A DNA stretch of 64,000 nt from Auriscalpium vulgare. Lineage: Eukaryota; Basidiomycota; Agaricomycetes; Russulales; Auriscalpiaceae. Position 1 is the stretch's first letter, and each line of letters opens with the position of its first letter. The stretch lies in NCBI GenBank assembly GCA_019915015.1, contig JAHBBC010000005.1, forward strand, positions 1,612,001 through 1,676,000, written 5' to 3'. The position numbers were made by a program, and so were the translations under genes. Below the pieces are notes generated by a model that was not told the origin of the DNA, searched no databases, and saw nothing but the letters and a program-made list of their open reading frames with translations. This document shows, piece after piece, positions 35,401 through 46,900 of the stretch.

Positions 35401-36624
35401 GACGAAGTCGCTCGACGACGTGAAGATGCCGGTTGCAAGCGATGCTCGGTGGATGGACATCAGCTTCACAACCTCGGTGGCGAACAAGGAGACGGTCAGG
35501 GATACTTCCTCGACGTCGTCGACGTCTTCCTGGAATGTGAATCTGTGGTTGGGCAGCACAAGCGGGGACAGCACCTCCTCCGAGGCTAAGGCGACGCACT
35601 CGACTAAGAATGAGCACGTGGACGTTGACATCAGTCTGCGGGTGTCCCTGGTGACTGTCGACCGCAGTGGGTGGTTCCAGCCCCAGTTTTTCGACATGTC
35701 AAACTCGTTCATGCGGGCGTCGGAGAATGTTCGATGGTCGGAATGGCGCGGCGTGAAAACCGCTGCCGAGCTGATCTCGCGAGTCAAAGACTCTGGCGCG
35801 TTTGACGCTGGCGAGTCGCTCTTTCCCGCGTTCCCTGTGGGATAGTGAGTTTCAACCTTTGGTCGTTATGTGCAACTTTGCTGAAAGGCGTGACAGCCTC
35901 ATTGCGAAAGACATACTTGTGAAGATCTCCTCAAATAAGGATGATGATGCGTCATCTGCGAAGGCATTGTCCGAGAAGGCCAGCGCATCCGGCGGCGTGC
36001 TGTGCTTCAGCTTCTCGCATGCATCGCACTCGGAAGGAGACTCGTCTTCCGTCAGCACGCAGGCGATGTCGAATGGTCTCGTCGTCAAAGTACCGGGTCC
36101 TCAGATTGTAAGTTCTGACTTACGTCCTGCGTATCCACTCTAACTACAGCACTGCCGCGGCGTTCAGCTGGGTTATATGATGCAAGTTACGCCGAGAGAC
36201 GCCACGTCCGAATATAAGCCTGCGGAAGTAAGTACATGTTTTGCAGGCAATTTCTGCAGGCTTATATTTGTTCATCTAGATCAAGTACTTTCTTCCGGAC
36301 CTGTCGCTGGACGCCACATCGTCGAACTCCCGTCCTGCGCACTCCGTCGTGCCTCCACCTCCGTCCGTCACCAGACCAGATACGTCTGGGTCTACACAAA
36401 GGTCAACAAGCAATGGACACGCCCAATCGACTTCGGCTAGCCACGCGCAGTCGACAGTCAACGGCGCAGAGCAGAATGCTCCCCGGCGTGCCGCTGGCAT
36501 GATGGATCATCCCAGCCTGGGGGAAGGCATTGCGGATGGCATTCGTTCTATCCTCGACCAGGATCCGGAGACTCTGAAACTTGTAGTCGATATGGCGCAG
36601 GTTTTGAAGAAGTCATTATTGTGA
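29401..36624 (+). CDS. Giant multidomain protein: lectin-like, two metzincin proteases, coiled coil, large fungal C-terminal module
   Basis: Fifteen exons join with consistent phases into 2,155 residues. Residues 1-350 repeat beta-strand patterns such as RIYLYYQSAGKETGEI and YHLYYTTEDSKQIGEA, like fungal fucose-lectin propellers. A Pro/Ser linker (387-470) precedes metzincin 1: HEFGHTLGLLHEH (637-649, zinc His 637/641/647, Glu638) and Met-turn SIMHY (705-709), the astacin layout. Metzincin 2 has HELGHVLGLVHED (1007-1019) and a possible Met-turn SSVMNI (Met1061) lacking the astacin Tyr. A Lys/Glu/Ala coiled coil (about 1210-1255) leads to a 700-residue module (FTKPTVVNEAEFRLTD..., WFEALDTSF, Ser/Thr-rich SWNVNLWLGSTS, DRSGWFQPQFFDMS, GGVLCFSFSHAS, PGPQILGYMMQVTP) that I recall as a stand-alone fungal protein of unknown role. 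The end repeats the linker, then helices. No signal peptide is visible. Confidence 0.85.
30717..30930 (+). repeat. Linker duplication, copy 1 (intron plus exon)
   Basis: Intron 30717-30768 and the following 160 bp of exon closely match 36228-36440. The shared exon encodes the LPD..DATSSNSR...PPPPSVT...STQRST linker. Copy 1 sits between the lectin-like region and metzincin 1. Confidence 0.9.
33500..33578 (+). repeat. 21-bp tandem repeat encoding the coiled coil
   Basis: The unit aaggcggaggcggagcggaag is repeated about three times without shift of frame, encoding the heptad KAEAERK. It follows a longer gcg/gag/aag-rich stretch of the same composition. Confidence 0.9.
36228..36440 (+). repeat. 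Linker duplication, copy 2 (intron plus exon)
   Basis: Second copy of the 30717-30930 segment, including the intron (both introns share gtaag, a ttgc/atgt core and ttcatct/cag end) and the exon text that follows. It lies after the large C-terminal module and before the last 60 residues of the protein. Confidence 0.9.
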
Positions 36625-37093
36625 AATGCGTACCGCTTCCCGCATGTACTGTACGTTGTATTCCCTAACCCCGCCATCTATTTGACATGTGTCACCGGCA
36701 GCGAACAGGAGCATCTACGTAGCAAGACTTATGGAATGCTTCTCACATACTACTCTCCTTTTCAATGATATCCATGTGCATGATGCATTATTATCATGTG
36801 TGAAGTCGTACGCGGTGGCTTCAGTAGTTTGCAGCTCACGCTTGCCAACTGGTCGCCCCCTTCGTAGCAATTCTTACTCAGGCTCAACGTGCGTGTGAGC
36901 ATACTGGCCAGAGTTTCTCGAATCCAATCATACAGGAGCAAGCTCAAAGGTCGACAGAGTCTGGCTGTCCATTTGTGCGATTGTGTAATTACGGACAAGC
37001 CTCAATGGCTGTGTTTACGGGTGCCAACTCGGATCCTCAGCAGCGCATTTTCACGGGAGCATACCCGCAGCTCTAAGCAAGCCGTGAAGGCTT
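36625..37093. other. Convergent 3' regions of the giant gene and ARG4
   Basis: No coding sequence recognised between the two stop codons; base composition drops slightly in GC, as expected of 3' UTRs. Confidence 0.55.
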
Positions 37094-38837
37094 CTATTTG
37101 TCCAGCACCGCCCGCAGCAGGCGCACCTGACGGTCGATCATCACCCGACTAGGGCCCCCGATGGACTGCCGCCTCTCCACACTCGCCTCAAAGTCGAACA
37201 CCCCGTGCACATCGTCGCCGAACTTCTCAGACAGCGATTTGAAGTCCTGGAGCGACAGCTCGTTGAGCTGGCACTTGCGCGACTCTGCGAGGGCCACAGC
37301 GCGTCCAGAGATGTGGTGCGTTTCGCGGAAAGGAATCTGTGTGCGAGTAGTCGGTGAGCAACTGTCCAGAGAGACTGGGTTGTGAATTAACGCACCCCCT
37401 TGCGGACTAGGTAGTCAGCCAAGTCCGTCGCCAGGACGTCCATAGTGAGTGCCTGCCGCATCCGGTCGGGATGGACTTCCAGGGTGCCGATGACGCCCTC
37501 TGCGATGCGGAAGCACGCAGACACAGTGTCCACCGCGTCAAAGAGCGGCTCTTTGTCTTCTTGAAGGTCTTTGTTGTATGTCGAAGGGAGCCCTTTGTAG
37601 CTCATGAGGAAGCCTGCGGCCTGCCAATGTCGTCAGGACGCGGCAACTTCCTGGGAGGCGACGAAACATACGTTACCGAACACTCGACCTGACTTCCCTC
37701 GCAGGAGCTCAAGCGAGTCTGGATTCTTCTTTTGCGGCATTATGCTCGAACCAGTGCTAACGCAAAATTGTGTCAGAAAACGTCCGCCGTTCCTCACCCG
37801 GCCGACCCACCTGTAGGCATCACTCAACGAAATGAACCCAAACTCGGCCGTCGAGTAGATGATAAAGTCCTCCGCCATGCGGCTCATATGTGTCGTTGTC
37901 AGGCTCGCCCACAGCAAGAACTCGATGACGAAGTCGCGGTCGCCGACGCCCCACAGGCTGTTCTCCGCGACGGACTGGAAGCCGAGCTCCCGTGCGAGGA
38001 ATTCGCGATCAACGGCAAACGGATTGCCTGCGAGCGCGCCGGAGCCCAGGGGCAGGACGGAGATACGCGGGATGAGCTGCTGGAGGCGCTCGAGGTCGGA
38101 CGCGAACGAGAACGCGTGCGAGAGGAGCAGGTGCGACCAGCGTATGGGTTGGCCGCGCTGCGAATGACAGCATGATAAACGGGGGTGCCGACGTTTGAGG
38201 GGCGAGAGGGAAACGCCGCACCTGGAGGTGTGTGTACCCCGGCATGAGGTAGTCTTTCTCCTTGTCTGCGCGCTCGACCATGACGCGGATCAGCGCACGC
38301 AGACCCGCCTCGATCTCAGTAACCTCATCGAGCAGCCATAGCCGCATGTCTGTTGCCACTTGATCGTTCCGCGAGCGTCCTGTGTGCAGCTTGCCCCCAA
38401 GCGAGCCGATGAGCTCGCTCAGGCGGCGCTCATTCGCGGTGTGGATGTCCTCATCGTCCGGGGCGGGTTCGAACTGAGAACATGCGCGATGGGTGTGAAG
38501 GTCACAGACGAGAGAGAAGAGCCTCGAACCTGGCCGCTCTCCCATTCCTTGCCCACTGCAGTCAGACCCTCCGTGATTTTGCGCTCCTCGACCGGTGTCA
38601 AGATGCCCACTTTTGTGAGGGACTTTGCGTACGCGATCGAGCCACGGATGTCCGCTGCGTGCATCCTCTGATCGTACTTCAGAGACTGATTGAAAGCGTG
38701 CATGCTAGACGAAGCATTAGGCCGATCTGACTTCTCAACAAAACACCAACGCCGGTAAGAAAGCATGCATACAGTGGATCAGTCTTGCCGGTGAAGCGTC
38801 CGCCCCACAGTTTTTGCTTCGTTGGTTGCTCAGCCAT
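37094..38837 (-). CDS. ARG4: Argininosuccinate lyase
   Basis: Last step of arginine synthesis: argininosuccinate to arginine plus fumarate; cytosolic homotetramer of the fumarase/aspartase superfamily. Start at 38837 ([20 protein letters not shown]), then [55 protein letters not shown] with the HTGRSRND signature, [17 protein letters not shown] with the catalytic His region, and the family loop [15 protein letters not shown] (catalytic Ser in SS). C-terminal exons contain [32 protein letters not shown] and end LLRAVLDK. About 470 residues, the normal length, six or so introns. TGACTC motifs lie upstream (38892, 39172), consistent with general amino-acid control. Confidence 0.96.
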
Positions 38838-39171
38838 GCTTGTCTTTAGAAGAAGCTTGCAGGAGGAGGTTGAGTTGAGGTGAAGAGGGAGTGACTCGAT
38901 CGCGTATTGCGATTTTCTGAAAGAGGCAGGAGAACTGCCTTTTTCGGTTTCAAGATAACGAGATTAGATTTCTGAGGACTTGCGCACTTCGCAGATGCTC
39001 AGAAAGAAAGTCTCCAGGATGATTCCGACTCGACAGCACTACATGGTACAAGTAGTGCTTACGGTTACGTGCTAATTACACTCATGCTCGGTGGTGGACA
39101 CGCCCCGGTAAGCTAGAGCCTAGTAAGTACGACGAAAGTACCATGGTCGCCTTCAACCTGTTGTATTCCGG
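38838..39171. other. ARG4 upstream region
   Basis: Non-coding; contains the ARG4 leader and the 3' UTR of the AIG1-like gene transcribed in the same direction. A polypurine run (aagaaag...gaagagg) lies near the ATG. Confidence 0.55.
38892..38898 (+). promoter_or_regulatory. Candidate Gcn4/CPC site TGACTCG
   Basis: TGACTCG, 55 bp upstream of the ARG4 ATG. TGACTC is the core bound by Gcn4/CpcA-type bZIP activators of amino-acid genes. Motif presence only; occupancy not shown. Confidence 0.4.
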
Positions 39172-39178
39172 TGACTCA
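39172..39178 (+). promoter_or_regulatory. Candidate Gcn4/CPC site TGACTCA
   Basis: Perfect palindromic consensus TGACTCA 335 bp upstream of ARG4. It overlaps the stop codon of the neighbouring AIG1-like gene, so it may also be coincidental. Confidence 0.4.
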
Positions 39179-40119
39179 TGACACTGTACCCATAAGTGGC
39201 CGCGTATGCACGCCGTTGATGACCCAAAGAATCACCACGGCCAGCGCTGTTGACCCTCCATAAATCGCGAGCCGCCCCGGGAGCGCGCTCTCCGTCAAGA
39301 ACGGGTACGGAACTGCCTCCAACGCATCAGCGCCCACCCACGCAGCCGCATAAATTCCCCTACTCACAAACGCCATTGAATGTCGCACAATACTCCACCC
39401 ACGACCCGTACCACACCGCCATCGCGCCCGCCAGCGCAGGCGCCCGCCACTGCATGTCCGCGCGGGTGTACGGGCGCTCGAACAGCAGGAAGTCAGCGAA
39501 GAGGGCGGCGGCGGGTAGTGCGTGTAGGGCAAGGTCAACGTCAAGGCCCAGGCGGAAGGGTGGCAGCTCGGAGGAGGACGATGACGCGGGCCCCGGCTCG
39601 ATGGGGAACTTGGGCACGATGAGGTCAGGGTAGAAGAGGAGGAGCGACCAGTAAATAAGGGAGATGAGAAAGGCGAGCTGTTAATGGGGATCTGTGAACA
39701 AGGAAGAGGGGGGGGAACACGATGTGTGGGGCGTACGGGCATGGAGATCATTCCGAGGGTGCGCTTCAGCGTCTTGAGCTCTGCGGGCTCGAAATCAGCT
39801 TGGGGGTGTTATGAACAAGTCGGCACTCACGCCTCGCAGGAAACACATCGTGCACGAATGCAAGCACGATGGTTACCCATGCCAGCGCCAGACTGCAAGG
39901 GCCGCGGCGCGATGAGCAATCGGGCAACAAGTAGCCTGCAGCCAGCCTGCAGCCAGCGGGCACGCCTCACCCTTGAATCGTAAGGAACTGCAGCTGCCCA
40001 CCCTTTTGTGTCTGTATCCACGCGTCGAACGCGGACCCGGTCATCGCGTTGTACCCCCATGCCATAGTGGCAGCGGAGGAGGCGTGGAGGAGCGCAGCGG
40101 TGAGACGACCGTGGACCAT
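39176..40119 (-). CDS. AIG1/FAR-17a family integral membrane protein
   Basis: Multi-pass membrane protein of the AIG1/ADTRP family, whose animal members hydrolyse fatty-acid esters of hydroxy fatty acids using a membrane-embedded Thr and His. The ATG at 40119 opens MVHGRLTAALLHASS, in frame with MAWGYNAMTG and QFLTIQG (candidate Thr). Then come LALAWVTIVLAFVHDVFP, LGMISMPLAFLISLIYWSLLLF, LDVDLALHALPAAALFADFLLFE (candidate catalytic His in DLALH), MAVWYGSWVEY, PYPFLTES and LAVVILWVINGVH near the end. At least four or five TM helices, about 250 residues, stop at 39176. Identification is by the helix pattern and these segments. Confidence 0.75.
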
Positions 40120-40534
40120 CGAAGCAAGTCTAAATGTGAGTTGGAGAGGATGTGATTTGTGCTAGAGTTCAAGTCGAAGAGCATCTGGGTTTCCCATGAA
40201 GAAAGTCCCTCCAACCCTTGTAGGGTCGAGTCGAGCACGAGCGCGGCATGTCATCATCATTGGAAGTCAGCGGAGCAGAACGGAGCACCAGTGTGACGAA
40301 TTTCGTTGGGTAGAAGTGCGTAACTGCAGGAAAGAGTGGGCGAGATAAAGCATGTTCGCAGCCGAGGCTACCTATTATAACTGGTACAAATGCTGGGTAC
40401 AAAGATCTACGGGTAGATAGGTAAAGTCCGCTGCGCCGACTGCATGGAAGCTGTCAAGCACGGTATATAATATCCTGGCCATCCAAGAAAGAGATGCGAT
40501 CTCCGTCGCTGCACTCTATAGTGATGCGTGCGCT
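40120..40534. other. Spacer between AIG1-like and MFS genes
   Basis: Holds the promoter of the AIG1-like gene and the 3' UTR of the upstream, same-strand MFS gene. No coding sequence recognised. Confidence 0.55.
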
Positions 40535-42355
40535 CTACACACGGCCTTTCCACTGCCTCCACAAACCGAGGCTGACTGCGCACGCAATGAACGCGGTCCC
40601 GACACCGATCCAGAATGTGAGGCGCCAGCACTCGTGCCCGACACACACACCCTCACCGCCCGCATGCGCCGCGGAGATGAACGCGTACAGGTACGAGAAG
40701 ATCGGTGTGCCTACGAAAGGCGCGTAGGTGAGTATGCCGAAGTTGCGGCCAAAGTTCGCGTGACCCCAGATCGAGGAGATCAGGCTGGGGCTGGGGGATC
40801 GACAACCACGACGTGAGCACATGAACGGGGGATGGTGTGAAGAGGAAGCACTGACATGATAGTGAAGGTCGTGCCGTACACCACGCCCGTACCGACACTG
40901 TTGACGAACACTTTCGGGGACAGCCAGCAGTTGGGGAATGAAAGGACGCACCTCAGCAACCAAAGATCGTCCTGAGACTTGACGACTATTTCCAGAGCGG
41001 TGAACGTGCCGGCAAGGAGGAGCGTGGCACCCGAAAGGAACCCGACGCGACTGACAAAGTGCTTCCTCGTTATCGGCGCACCCCCGGGAAGGTGCGATGC
41101 CACGGGTGAAACAAAGTCCGCGAGGGGTCCAGACAGCAGGCGCGAGAGCGTGCTGGCCAGAGAGAGAAGGCGTACTTGTTTGGACGTGGCGGCGTCAGTA
41201 GAAGGATTGAACGTGGCAGAGCCTGCCGTTGATGACGAGCCGGGCAGAGAAAGGACGATCGTGCCGATGTTCGAAACGACCATCTCGCACTAAGAATGGT
41301 CTAAGTTCATTCTAATTATATCCTCTAAGATGAAAGAACTCACAGATCCCAAAGTGATCATGACGATGCAGGCCAGCCACCAGAACTGTGGATCCCGAAG
41401 AAGATCTAGGGCAGACCCATCCTCCTCCACGGGGACAACGGTGACTTCTGCGCGTGGCTTGTGGGGAAGCAAAGGATCACGTTCATCGGCTCTGCTCTGT
41501 CCCTCGACATCATTGTCAGACAGAGGCGTCGTCTCTTGCGGCTCCAGGGCTGTGGGGGATACGGTAGATGGTAGCCTCAAATTGAAGGCACCGACAATGT
41601 GGACGCTTCCAGCAGTGATGGCGAGGAAGGTCAAGAACTTGGTCACATTCAAACCAGTGACTGGGTCGGTGAAGAAAGTCGAAGCGACAAAGGAGAGGAA
41701 TAGCGGGGAGAGACCGAATAAGGCGGTGCTGGCGCCCGAAGCAAAACCGATGGAGCTGGGAAAGCTCTTCGATGCAGCGAAGAGGAAAGAGAAGTACCTA
41801 GCACGCATGTTAGTACGCGCCATTACTTAGGTGATGCGGGCATCGTACGAGAAGACCGTTCCCAGTCCCGCCATGAAGAAGCATAGGGTGAGGTGACGAA
41901 ACGAGGACTGGGAAGGCGCAGCAATATCATCGGGCGTCTTGGATATCTCCCATGCGAAGAGGCCGAAGCCCGTGGAGAACAGAGCTGAGGCAACGAGGGA
42001 AGTTGCCCACGGCCCATGGCGGTCAATCACTTTGCCAGCGAAGGCACTGAATGGATATTGACCCATCATCCCCCTGGAACACACAAATGGGTGTCAGGGT
42101 TTGATGCATTCAGATAGCAAGACGTACGAAAGAACAATGGTGGTCAGCTGGGGCTGTGTGAGCTTCAGATGGAGCGCCAGGGAAGGTGACAAGAGCGGGA
42201 AGGTGAAGATACCGCCCGCAAGCAGCCTGGGGAAGGAGCCGACATCAGAGCGGACGGAGATGAGGGTGTGAAGAGGACACAAACGCGTTTGCCGCGATCG
42301 AGCAACATGTTAAGAACAAGCGGAATCTCGGGAGTAAAGGCGACTGTGAAGACAT
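40535..42355 (-). CDS. MFS transporter, nodulin-like / MCH1 type
   Basis: Twelve-helix major facilitator of the nodulin-like/MCH1 group (yeast MCH1 is a monocarboxylate-transporter homologue without shown transport). I start it at 42355 because MSSQSPLLPRFRLFLTCCSIAANA splices in phase to LLAGGIFTFPLLSPSLALHLKLT. Next: IVLSGMMGQYPFSAFAGKVIDRHG (the loop 2-3 motif), ATSLVASALFSTGFGLFAWE, CFFMAGLGTVFS, SKSFPSSIGFASGASTALFGLSP, an acidic central loop with the typical DPLLP, then CEMVVSNIGTIV, ATLSRLLSGPLADF, FLSGATLLLAGTFTALEI, SVGTGVVYGTTFTI, WGHANFGRNFGILTYAPFVG and FWIGVGTAFIACAVSLGLW. About 490 residues. Divergent from ECO1, 209 bp between start codons. Substrate unknown. Confidence 0.87.
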
Positions 42356-42564
42356 CGCGCCGCACGGACACGGTGTGCGGGAGAGAGCGAGCCTCAGCGA
42401 GGCGCAGCGCTGCATCCCGAGTGCGGCCCGCGTCGGGTGCCCGTCGTAGGGTTAGGGCTCCCCGCCCGTGACTGACGCGTGGGCCAAACACAGCCAAACG
42501 CGCTTCGTTGAGCAGCGCGTCCGTCCAGCCACCGCCAGTCCCCTCTCTCCTTGCGACACCAACC

Positions 42565-43648
42565 ATGTCCTCCTCCGTCAAGCGCACCTACTCTTCGAGA
42601 TTAAGGCCGGCTCACCGCTCGTCGTCGCCGTCCGAGCTTGCTTCCTCTCCCGTCAAGCCTTCGCGCAAACGGCCCCTCACCGATCATCTTTCTCTCCATA
42701 ACACGCAGCCCACAAAGAAGGCGCGTTTCACCGCATCCAGCGTCGCCAAATCCAAACTCAAACTCAAATCGCGCGCCAAAGGCAAAGAGGACCGCAAGCC
42801 CACGGGCCTGACTCAGCTGCATTTCAGCTTGGACACCTCGGTCCTGCGCACATGTCCCCTCTGCGACCTCACGTACACGAAGGGGGCGCCGGATGACGAG
42901 AGAATGCACAAATCTCATTGCGCCCGCGTCGAGCGGGGCATGGAGTGGGGCAGGGAAGAGGAACGGAGCTGCGGCAAGGGAGAAGTGCGCGAGATTGCCA
43001 CAGCCGTGAAGTTGAAACACGGCGGCAAAGGCAGAATTATCTCTGTCCCCGCTGATGCCGGGGGGAAGGTTGGCTCCAAGGTGCGCACCTCCCTTGTGCT
43101 CTCTACGCGCCGACGCGCTAACTATCCCCCTGCTCCAGTTGGCTGTGCTCCTGGAGACAATCAGCTTGCACCTGTCCTCGCCCGCGCTCACGTCGGACAT
43201 CCTCCGCCTCTCGAAAATTTACCTCTTTCTCCTCCCGTCGCCCACATCTAGCACGCGCGAGAAAATCGTCGGCTGTGTCGTTGCTACGCGGATATCGGGT
43301 GCTATGGCCATCGCGCCAGCGTCAGAGGTGGAGCGCTTCCCCGCGACAGACGCGCCGGGCGTGCTGCCACCCACGGCTACCCTTGTGGCCGTTGACACAA
43401 GCACCGGGCTCTTCTGCCGCCCCGCACTTCTTCCGACCCCCATGGGCATCCCCCGTGTCTTCGTACCGTCCGCGCACCGCCGACAGGGAATCGCCGCTCA
43501 TCTACTCGCTGCCGCCGCCTCTACGTTCGTGCACGGGTGCAAATTGGACCCTCGGCGTGGGGACGTTGCGTTCACCCAGCCAACGGGCGCAGGGAAGGCT
43601 CTGATGGAGAGCTGGGGAGCAGGGGGGATCAGAATCTACCAAGAATAA
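42565..43648 (+). CDS. ECO1: Sister-chromatid cohesion N-acetyltransferase ECO1
   Basis: Acetylates the cohesin subunit Smc3 in S phase to establish cohesion; nuclear. Two exons, 341 residues. The N-terminus is Ser/Lys/Arg-rich with basic runs (SRKRP, KKARF) fitting nuclear localisation. A C2H2-like finger follows at about 97-119 (CPLC, then HKSHC). After the single intron (about 43081-43138) comes the acetyltransferase part: RLSKIYLFLLPS, KIVGCVVATRI, GIPRVFVPSAHRRQGIAAHLL with the acetyl-CoA loop, and the family-specific DVAFTQPTGAGKALMESWG, ending IRIYQE. The order finger-GNAT and these motifs are diagnostic. PCNA-binding PIP-box candidate: TQLHFSL near residue 83. Confidence 0.93.
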
Positions 43649-43923
43649 TCACATCTAGTGCTTCCATCCGTTCTATCTAGGGAACGGCGCCGTTGCTTGC
43701 GGAGTGTGTCACTTGAGAAGAGAGCAGAAATGAGAGCTGTATAACAAGTTGTTGCGAGTACACATGGATGGAAGACATGCGGGTGAGGTGAGACATCGAT
43801 ACAAGGCAAGACACAAGTACACAAGGATTGGACAAACAGAGGGACCGGATTCTTTACTCACGTACATTACGGCCAACCCGAGACGTCAAAGCCACTACTA
43901 GAACACCAAACCGCTGATCTCCT

Positions 43924-46900
43924 TTACGCCTCGACCGACACGAGTTGCGGGCCATTGCCGAGAAGCTTGCTGGGCGGGGGATCGAAAGACTAAAGAGAAC
44001 CCCCGTTTGTCAGTGTCAGACACGCCTACCGGACGAATGAGACAACTCACCCGCGTCTTTATACCGCCGGCGCTGGGTAGGCGCGTGTTGCCGGTCAGCC
44101 AAGAATCCACCTCCGCCGCGGCACCCCGACCCTCGCTGTGACAAGGAACGGGCGAATCGGTCAGTAACAAACAATCAATACGGGACGTCTGTAACGCACT
44201 TGATGCCCCACACGATTAAAGACTGGCCACGCCGGCAGTCGCCCGCAGCGAAGACGCCGCTGATGTTCGTTGAGTACTTCTTGTTGGGCGTCTGAATGTT
44301 AGAGCGCGCATCCTGCTTGACATCGAGCGCTGTAATGGCCTCAGGCTGAGGACCGAGGAAACCGAGAGCAAGGAACACAAGTTGAGCCGGGAAAAACTTC
44401 TCGGAGCCGGGGGCCTCCTCCATCTTCCAGCGGCCACCGCTGTCCTTCGTCCACTCAACACGAACTGTCGGATTTAGAATACCATGGTCGAGACGTCAGC
44501 CATTAAACAAGAACTGTGTTTTTGGCGGTGTCAGACCTGTGTTAAGACCCTTCAGTTTGCCTTCTTCGTCCAAAATGAACTCCTTGGTGGAAATGCAGTA
44601 CTCGCGAGGATCTGCGAGATGGAAGTAAGACAAGCGCTGTCCCCGTGAGATGAGTTGACACTTTACCGCTTCCAAAGTGCGCCGCGACCTCAGTGTGCCC
44701 ATAATCTGTTCGGAAGATCCTGATGGCAAGTCGACATTGAGGAAAACGGAGAGCCTCAAAAGAAGAAAAAGAGCGCACCTGGGCCACTGCGGCCATGGGT
44801 TATCTCTACCACGCGAAACCGGCGGCTGCGGGAGCAACTCAAAGTTTGTCACAGACTTGGCGCCGTGACGCATGGCGGTTCCGATACAGTCGTTGCCGGT
44901 GTCACCACCGCCGATGACAATAACATCCTTGCCCTTTGCGTTGATGTACTTGCTGTTCTCAAGACCGGAATCCAGAAGGGAAGCGGTGTTCAGCTACGGT
45001 AGAAATCAGACGTTCCGTCAGCGTTAGAACGCCAGAAGGCCTTTCCGGCCCATGAGGAACCCACCTGGAGGTATTCCATAGCGAAATGAATACCGTCAGC
45101 ATCGCGGCCTGGAATCTTCAGATCGCGGGGCCAGGTTGCGCCCGTGGCCAGTACCACCGCGTCGCTGGAGCCTCTGATATCTGCGACGTCGATGTCGACG
45201 CCAACATGGGCGTTGGGTACGAAGGTCTGTGAACGCGGGAATTAGCGCGGCGCATTAAACGCAACGGGACCAGACTTACCACGCCCTCGGCAGCCATCAA
45301 GTCCACACGGCGCTGGACTATGGCCTTGTCTAGCTTCATGCTAGATCCAGAGCGAACGTTAAATACGTTAACACAACCGTATCGTCACGAGGGTAAAATG
45401 CCACATACTTTGGGATGCCGTACATCAAAAGCCCTCCCATGCGGTCGTTCCTATCGTAGACTGTGACCTTGTGGCCTGCCTTGTTCAATTGATCGGCACA
45501 GGCAAGGCCAGCAGGACCGGAACCGATAACGGCAATTTTCTTCCCTGTAGTAAAGGTGGGAGGGTTCGGGGCCATCCACCCCATTTCGAAACCCTGCTCG
45601 TGGCGGTGAGCAAAATGGAGCGATAAGGTGCGCGCGAAGACGTACTTTATCGATGATGGCGCACTCAATGCTCTTGATCCCGACCGGTTGCTCGTTGATC
45701 CCAAGCACGCACGCACCTTCACACGGGGCTGGACAAACTCTCCCGGTGAACTCCGGGAAGTTGTTCGTGAGCAGTAGTCGGTTCAGCGCATCCTGCCACT
45801 GGCCCTTGAACACGAGGTCGTTCCACTTTGGAATGACATTTGAGATGGGACAGCCAGTGTCCGATTGACAGAATGGCACTCCACAGTCCATGCACCTCGC
45901 CGACTGGTACTTGAGCTCACTTTCGGTGAGGCGTGTGGAGATCTCCTTCCAATCCTTGGTCCGCTTGCGAGGCGGACGGTACGACTCTCCAAGGCGCTTG
46001 TACTTCATGAAGCCGCGTGTCTTGTCAAGCTTGTGAAGGCGCTGCTTTGTGACGACATCGTCGACCATCGAATCTTCGAGATCAAGGACCGAAGGTTCAT
46101 GGCGCCTGACAGGGGTAGCGGGCGGCTGGGGCTCCTTGGGCAGGAGGATGTCCTCGAGGCCCTCCGAGGCAAGATCGACCTGGCTGGCAGTCCGCGACGG
46201 GATAAGGTCGATAACGCTCTGCCGGAGCTTATCTTCCTTCGCCTTTGCCGTCTGCTCTTCCAAAACGCGCTTGTAGTCGTAGGGTATGACACGGACAAAC
46301 AGAGGAAGGAGGTGATGGAAATCGCGAAGGACGCGGTCAGCCACCTCGGACCCAGTGTAATGACGGTGATCCTCAATGAGACTGCGGAGCTCCGCAATCT
46401 CGCGGGGTTCGCTGACCTTTCCAAGCTCGACCATCTCCATGTTCACCTTCGAGGCAAAGGTGTGGGCGGTGTCGAGGACGTACGCAATGCCGCCGCTCAT
46501 CCCCGCGGCAAAGTTGCGCCCCGTCGTGCCGAGAACCACGATGCGGCCGCCCGTCATATATTCACAACCGTGATCACCCGTCCCTTCAACGACCGCGTTG
46601 GCTCCAGAATTACGCACTGCGAACCGCTCGGCAGCAATGCCACGAATAAAGGCCTCGCCCGATGTTGCACCGTACAGGCATACATTCCCGATGATGACAT
46701 TCTCCTCGGCCTTGAATGTGGATTGCTTCGGGGGATAGACAACAAGGCGGCCGCCTGAGAGACCTTTGCCCACGTAGTCGTTCGCGTCGCCCTCAAGCTC
46801 GATCGTGATACCTGGGGCCAAGAAGGCGCCGCAAGATTGACCGGCGGATCCCTTCATGCTGATGTGAATGGTGTCCTTGGGAAGCCCGTCCTCCCCATAA

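Noticed and set aside
29401..36624. Splitting the giant gene into a lectin gene, a protease gene and a third gene
   Set aside because: Exons run through each boundary without stop codons: one exon carries the linker and start of protease 1 (30769-31407) and one carries protease 2, the coiled coil and the start of the last module (32855-33845). All phases agree.
45865..46758. 297-codon plus-strand open frame inside GLT1
   Set aside because: Antisense to a highly conserved exon of GLT1 in GC-rich DNA; its protein has no domain features. Similar antisense frames at 48901-49656 and 50550-51080 were dropped for the same reason.
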